Positions 61,136-64,000 of a stretch of 64,000 bases of DNA are shown piece by piece. Origin of the DNA: Oceanicola granulosus HTCC2516. GTDB taxonomy: Bacteria; Pseudomonadota; Alphaproteobacteria; Rhodobacterales; Rhodobacteraceae. Position 1 is the first letter of the stretch, and each line of letters begins with the position of its first letter. The position numbers and the translations under genes were made by a program. Where the stretch lies: positions 202,321 through 266,320 of the forward strand of contig NZ_CH724109.1 of NCBI RefSeq assembly GCF_000153305.1, read 5' to 3'. The notes beneath the pieces were generated by a model. It was not told where the DNA came from. It saw nothing but the letters and a program-made list of their open reading frames with translations, and did not search any database.

Positions 61136-63316
61136 TCAGCCGCCCGGGCGGACGCCGAGCAGGCGGAGGGCGTTGAGGGTGACGAGGACGGTGGCGCCGG
61201 TGTCGGCGAGGATGGCGATCCAGAGGCCGGTGACGCCGAGGAGGGTGGTGACGAGGAACACCGCCTTCAGCCCCAGCGCGATGGCGACGTTCTGGTGGAT
61301 GTTGGTCATCGTCGCGCGGGCGAGGCGGACGAGGCCTGGGATGTCGGTGACGCGGTCGCGCAAGATGGCGGCATGGGCCGTCTCAAGCGCCACGTCGGTG
61401 CCCGAGCCCATCGCCACGCCCACCTGCGCGGCGGCGAGGGCGGGGGCGTCGTTGATGCCGTCGCCGACCATCATCACCTGCGCCGACTGCCCGAGCGCGC
61501 CGACCTCGCGGACCTTGTCCTCGGGCAGCAGCCCGGCGCGGTGCCCGATCCCGAGGCCTGCGGAGATCGCGGCGGCGGTGCGGGCATTGTCGCCGGTGAG
61601 CATGATCGGCGTCAGGCCGAGCCGGCGGAGGTCGGCGACGGCGGCGGCGGCATCGGCGCGGGGCTCGTCGCGCAGGGCGACGAGGCCGTGCACCGTGGTG
61701 CCGCGCCAGACGAGCACGACGGTCTTGCCCTCGGCCTCCAGCGCGGCGGCGCGGGCGCGGAGCGGGTCATCGAGCACTCCGGCCTCGTCGGCGAGGCGGG
61801 GGGAGCCGACCGTGACCGTGGCGCCGTCGATGAGCGCCTCGGCGCCCTTGCCCGGGATGGCGCGGGCGGCGCTGGCGGCGGGAGGCGCGAGATCGTCGGC
61901 CTCGGCGCGGGCGAGGATGGCCTGCCCGAGCGGGTGGCTCGCGCCGCGCTCGACGGCGGCGGCGAGCGTGAGGAGGCCGGCCGCGTCGCCCGTGAATGGG
62001 ACGATGTCGGTCACGCGGGGGCGGCCGTGGGTGAGGGTGCCGGTCTTGTCGAAGGCGACGTGGGTGACGCGGGCGATGGCCTCGATCACCGCGCCGCCCT
62101 TCATCAGCAGACCGCCGCGCGCGCCGGCCGAGAGGGCGGAGGCGATGGCGGCGGGAACCGAGATGACGAGGGCGCAGGGACAGCCGATTAGCAGCAGCGC
62201 CAGCGCGCGGTAGACCCACTCCCCCCACGCCTGCCCGAAGGCGAGCGGCGGGACGACGGCGACGAGGAGCGCCGCGCCGACGACGGCGGGCATGTAGACG
62301 CGGCTGAACCGGTCGATGAAGCGCTCGGTGGGGGCGCGGGCGCTCTCGGCTTCCTCCACCAGCCGCACGATGCGCGCGATGGTGTTGTCCGCCGCCGCCT
62401 TCTCGACGCGCACGCGCAGCGCGGCCTCGGCGTTGATCGAGCCGGCGAAGACGGGGCTGCCGGGCTCCTTCAGGCTAGGCACGCTCTCGCCGGTGACGGG
62501 GCTTTCGTCGACGCCGGAGGTGCCTTCGATCACGGCGCCGTCGGCGGGCACGCGGTCGCCAGGGCGCACGAGGACGACCTGGCCGATGCGCAGGCTCTCG
62601 GCGGCGACCTCGCGGGTGCGGCCGTCAACCTCGAGCAGGGCGGTGCGGGGGACGAGGCGGGCGAGGGCGCGGATGCCGTCGCGGGCCTTGTTGGCGGCGA
62701 CGCCCTCGAGCAGTTCGCCCACCGCGAAGAGGAACACGACGAGCGCCGCTTCCTCGGCCGCACCGATGACCAGCGCGCCGGTGGCGGCGAGGGTCATCAG
62801 CATCTCGATGGTGAACGGCATCCGCGCCCGGGCCATCGCCAGCGCGCGGCGGGCGACGGGGAGCAGGCCGATCAGCGTCGCGAGGACGAAGGCCCAGCCG
62901 GCCACTTGCTCCGACGCCAGCAGGTGCACGCCCCACGCCGCCGCGAGCAGCGCGCCGGTGCCGAGGACGAGGCGGCCCTTGGCGGTCTTGTACCACGCGG
63001 CCGGCGCGGCCTCGGGCGGCGGCGGAGCGTCGTCGGGTTCGGGGAAGGCGTCACCGGGCAGGACGAAGCCGCGCGCCGGCTTCTCGGGCGGGGCGCCGCG
63101 CGGGCCGATGCCGTAGCCGACGGCGCGCACCGCCCGCTCGACCTGCGCCTCGGTGGCCTGCCCCTCCAGCGTCAGGCGCAGCCGCTCGGCCATCGGCGCG
63201 ACATCGACGTCCGCCACGCCCGGCAGCCGCTCGACCGCGCCCCTAACCTTGGCCGCGCAGGCGCCGCAATCCATGCCCGTCACGCGCCATTCGATCTGTC
63301 TGCTGCCGTCCGCCAT
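61136..63316 (-). CDS. zntA: heavy-metal P1B-type ATPase (ZntA/CadA-like)
   Basis: The 726-residue protein has an N-terminal HMA domain with C17 and C20 (GMDCGAC), an acidic/Pro-rich linker, and eight membrane helices with the CPC metal site in LIGCPCALVIS. The phosphorylation motif is DKTGTLTHG, with TGES and GDGINDAPAL. It exports Zn, Cd or Pb. ATG 63316 is used; the longer frame would cross the promoter. A divergent MerR regulator and a 19-bp-spaced promoter explain its metal control. Confidence 0.93.
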   Translation of the reverse strand: MADGSRQIEWRVTGMDCGACAAKVRGAVERLPGVADVDVAPMAERLRLTLEGQATEAQVERAVRAVGYGIGPRGAPPEKPARGFVLPGDAFPEPDDAPPPPEAAPAAWYKTAKGRLVLGTGALLAAAWGVHLLASEQVAGWAFVLATLIGLLPVARRALAMARARMPFTIEMLMTLAATGALVIGAAEEAALVVFLFAVGELLEGVAANKARDGIRALARLVPRTALLEVDGRTREVAAESLRIGQVVLVRPGDRVPADGAVIEGTSGVDESPVTGESVPSLKEPGSPVFAGSINAEAALRVRVEKAAADNTIARIVRLVEEAESARAPTERFIDRFSRVYMPAVVGAALLVAVVPPLAFGQAWGEWVYRALALLLIGCPCALVISVPAAIASALSAGARGGLLMKGGAVIEAIARVTHVAFDKTGTLTHGRPRVTDIVPFTGDAAGLLTLAAAVERGASHPLGQAILARAEADDLAPPAASAARAIPGKGAEALIDGATVTVGSPRLADEAGVLDDPLRARAAALEAEGKTVVLVWRGTTVHGLVALRDEPRADAAAAVADLRRLGLTPIMLTGDNARTAAAISAGLGIGHRAGLLPEDKVREVGALGQSAQVMMVGDGINDAPALAAAQVGVAMGSGTDVALETAHAAILRDRVTDIPGLVRLARATMTNIHQNVAIALGLKAVFLVTTLLGVTGLWIAILADTGATVLVTLNALRLLGVRPGG

Positions 63317-63351
63317 CGCTGTTTCCCGCGCGTGCTGCCTTCCGAGTGGCA

Positions 63352-63382
63352 GAGATAGGACCTCTACCGACTGTAGGTTCAA
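63352..63382 (-). promoter_or_regulatory. MerR-type promoter of the metal ATPase gene
   Basis: Read on the minus strand, TTGAAC (63377-63382) and TATCTC (63352-63357) are separated by exactly 19 bp, the overlong spacer that MerR regulators correct. The spacer holds an imperfect dyad (CTAC and GTAG arms). This strongly suggests direct activation by the divergent MerR protein. Confidence 0.8.
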
Positions 63383-63417
63383 GCCCCTGTTGGCCCTGCG
63401 TCGGTACATGCGGTAAT

Positions 63418-63432
63418 CTACAGCGACTGTAG
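63418..63432. promoter_or_regulatory. second dyad near the merR start
   Basis: CTACAGCGACTGTAG is a perfect 6-3-6 inverted repeat that shares CGACTGTAG with the dyad in the ATPase promoter. It lies 16 bp before the merR-type start, overlapping the probable promoter or start site, and may serve autorepression. Confidence 0.65.
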
Positions 63433-63447
63433 AGACAGGAGGGGCCC

Positions 63448-63873
63448 ATGTACGCCATCGGCACGCTCGCCAAGCGCACCGGCACCAAGGTTCAGACGAT
63501 CCGCTACTACGAGCAGATCGGCCTGATGCCCGAGCCGGGCCGGACCGGGGGCGGGCAGCGCCGCTACGGCGATGCCGACCTCGACCGGCTCGCGTTCATC
63601 CGCCATTCGCGCCAGCTCGGGTTTCCGCTCGACGCGATCCGCGAGCTGCTCGACCTCTCCGACAGCCCCGGCCGCTCGTGCGGCGAGGTCGACGCCATCG
63701 CCCGGCGGCAGCTGCGCGAGGTCGAAGCCCGCCTCGCCCGGCTCGAGGCGCTGCGCAAGGAGCTGCGCCGGATGATCGGCGAATGCCGCGCCGACCGGAT
63801 CGCCGATTGCCGCATCCTCCGCGTCCTGCGCGACCACGGCGAGTGCCTCGCCGACCACGACGCGGAAGCCTGA
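63448..63873 (+). CDS. MerR-family metal regulator (ZntR/CadR/PbrR type)
   Basis: The 141-residue protein has a MerR winged helix (IGTLAKRTGTKVQTIRYYEQ), a long dimer helix and cysteines at 78, 113, 121 and 133. The placement (one Cys before the dimer helix, two in the C-terminal loop) matches regulators of Zn, Cd or Pb rather than Cu, which need CxC-type pairs. AGGAGG precedes ATG 63448. It is divergent from the ATPase gene. The 127 bp after it show only a weak hairpin and no gene. Confidence 0.9.
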   Translation: MYAIGTLAKRTGTKVQTIRYYEQIGLMPEPGRTGGGQRRYGDADLDRLAFIRHSRQLGFPLDAIRELLDLSDSPGRSCGEVDAIARRQLREVEARLARLEALRKELRRMIGECRADRIADCRILRVLRDHGECLADHDAEA

Positions 63874-64000
63874 GCTCCCGGTGGGCGCGGACCCCTTGCA
63901 ACCGCTCCGGGCCGGTCTCATGTTGCGCCGCAAGCGGGGACGGCCCCGCCCGGCCGATGGGTCTGCACACGGGACGGCCCGGGACAACTCGGGAGCATCA

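Overview
The window is about 70% G+C with densely packed genes and codon use typical of an alphaproteobacterium of the Rhodobacterales (Rhodobacter/Roseobacter type). The main support is a regulator that closely resembles FnrL, three separate TRAP transporters, a tripartite tricarboxylate transporter, DUF1007/NicO metal transport genes and a UgpC-type sugar ABC system. Species level cannot be read from the sequence. No rRNA, tRNA, phage, insertion sequence, CRISPR array or replication origin was seen. The G+C bias creates many long antisense open frames, which are left out.

Left part (1-16400): a low-oxygen/stress group (membrane-DUF305 protein, lipoprotein cytochrome c, tandem universal stress protein, FnrL) with a perfect FNR box between the divergent cytochrome and stress genes; an MBL-fold hydrolase; then a fructosamine (Amadori compound) catabolic locus from 4967 to 12779. 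That locus has a FraB/FrlB-type sugar-phosphate deglycase, a GntR regulator and an ornithine-cyclodeaminase-like enzyme on the minus strand. Facing them are a FrlD-type kinase, a TRAP transporter and a DadA-like FAD oxidase. A perfect 14-bp palindrome lies between the two arms. A calcium/sodium antiporter, a small exported protein, an MscS channel and a DUF7282 secreted protein follow.

Middle (16400-38600): two ferritin-like proteins (one with a clear Tat signal), a roughly 500-bp stretch without a recognisable gene, and a siderophore-iron import operon (ATPase, two permeases, FhuF reductase, binding protein). Next come an orphan PotD-like binding protein, an HExxH protein and a membrane-spanning SARP/BTAD regulator preceded by heptamers spaced 22 and 11 bp. 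Then pirin, an M24 peptidase with TRAP system 2, and a GntR regulator fused to an Ldh_2 dehydrogenase that leads TRAP system 3.

Right part (38600-64000): a LacI-centred catabolic region (39376-53127). Four transcription units carry three matching operator-like sites. Together they encode a sugar-type ABC importer, a threonine-synthase-like PLP enzyme, RidA, an N-acyl-D-amino-acid deacylase, an M20 deacylase, an aldehyde dehydrogenase, a SIS-domain protein and an FGGY kinase. The substrate is unknown but looks like a compound joining a sugar or polyol with an acylated amino acid. After this come a TctDE-like two-component system co-transcribed with a periplasmic binding protein, facing tctCBA with an 11-bp direct repeat in between; DUF1007 and NicO nickel/cobalt-type genes; and a Zn/Cd/Pb P-type ATPase with a divergent MerR regulator and a typical 19-bp-spaced promoter.

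Overall the window is a set of independent uptake and catabolism modules, each with its own regulator. Several binding-protein genes are followed by a strong hairpin before the membrane-component genes.
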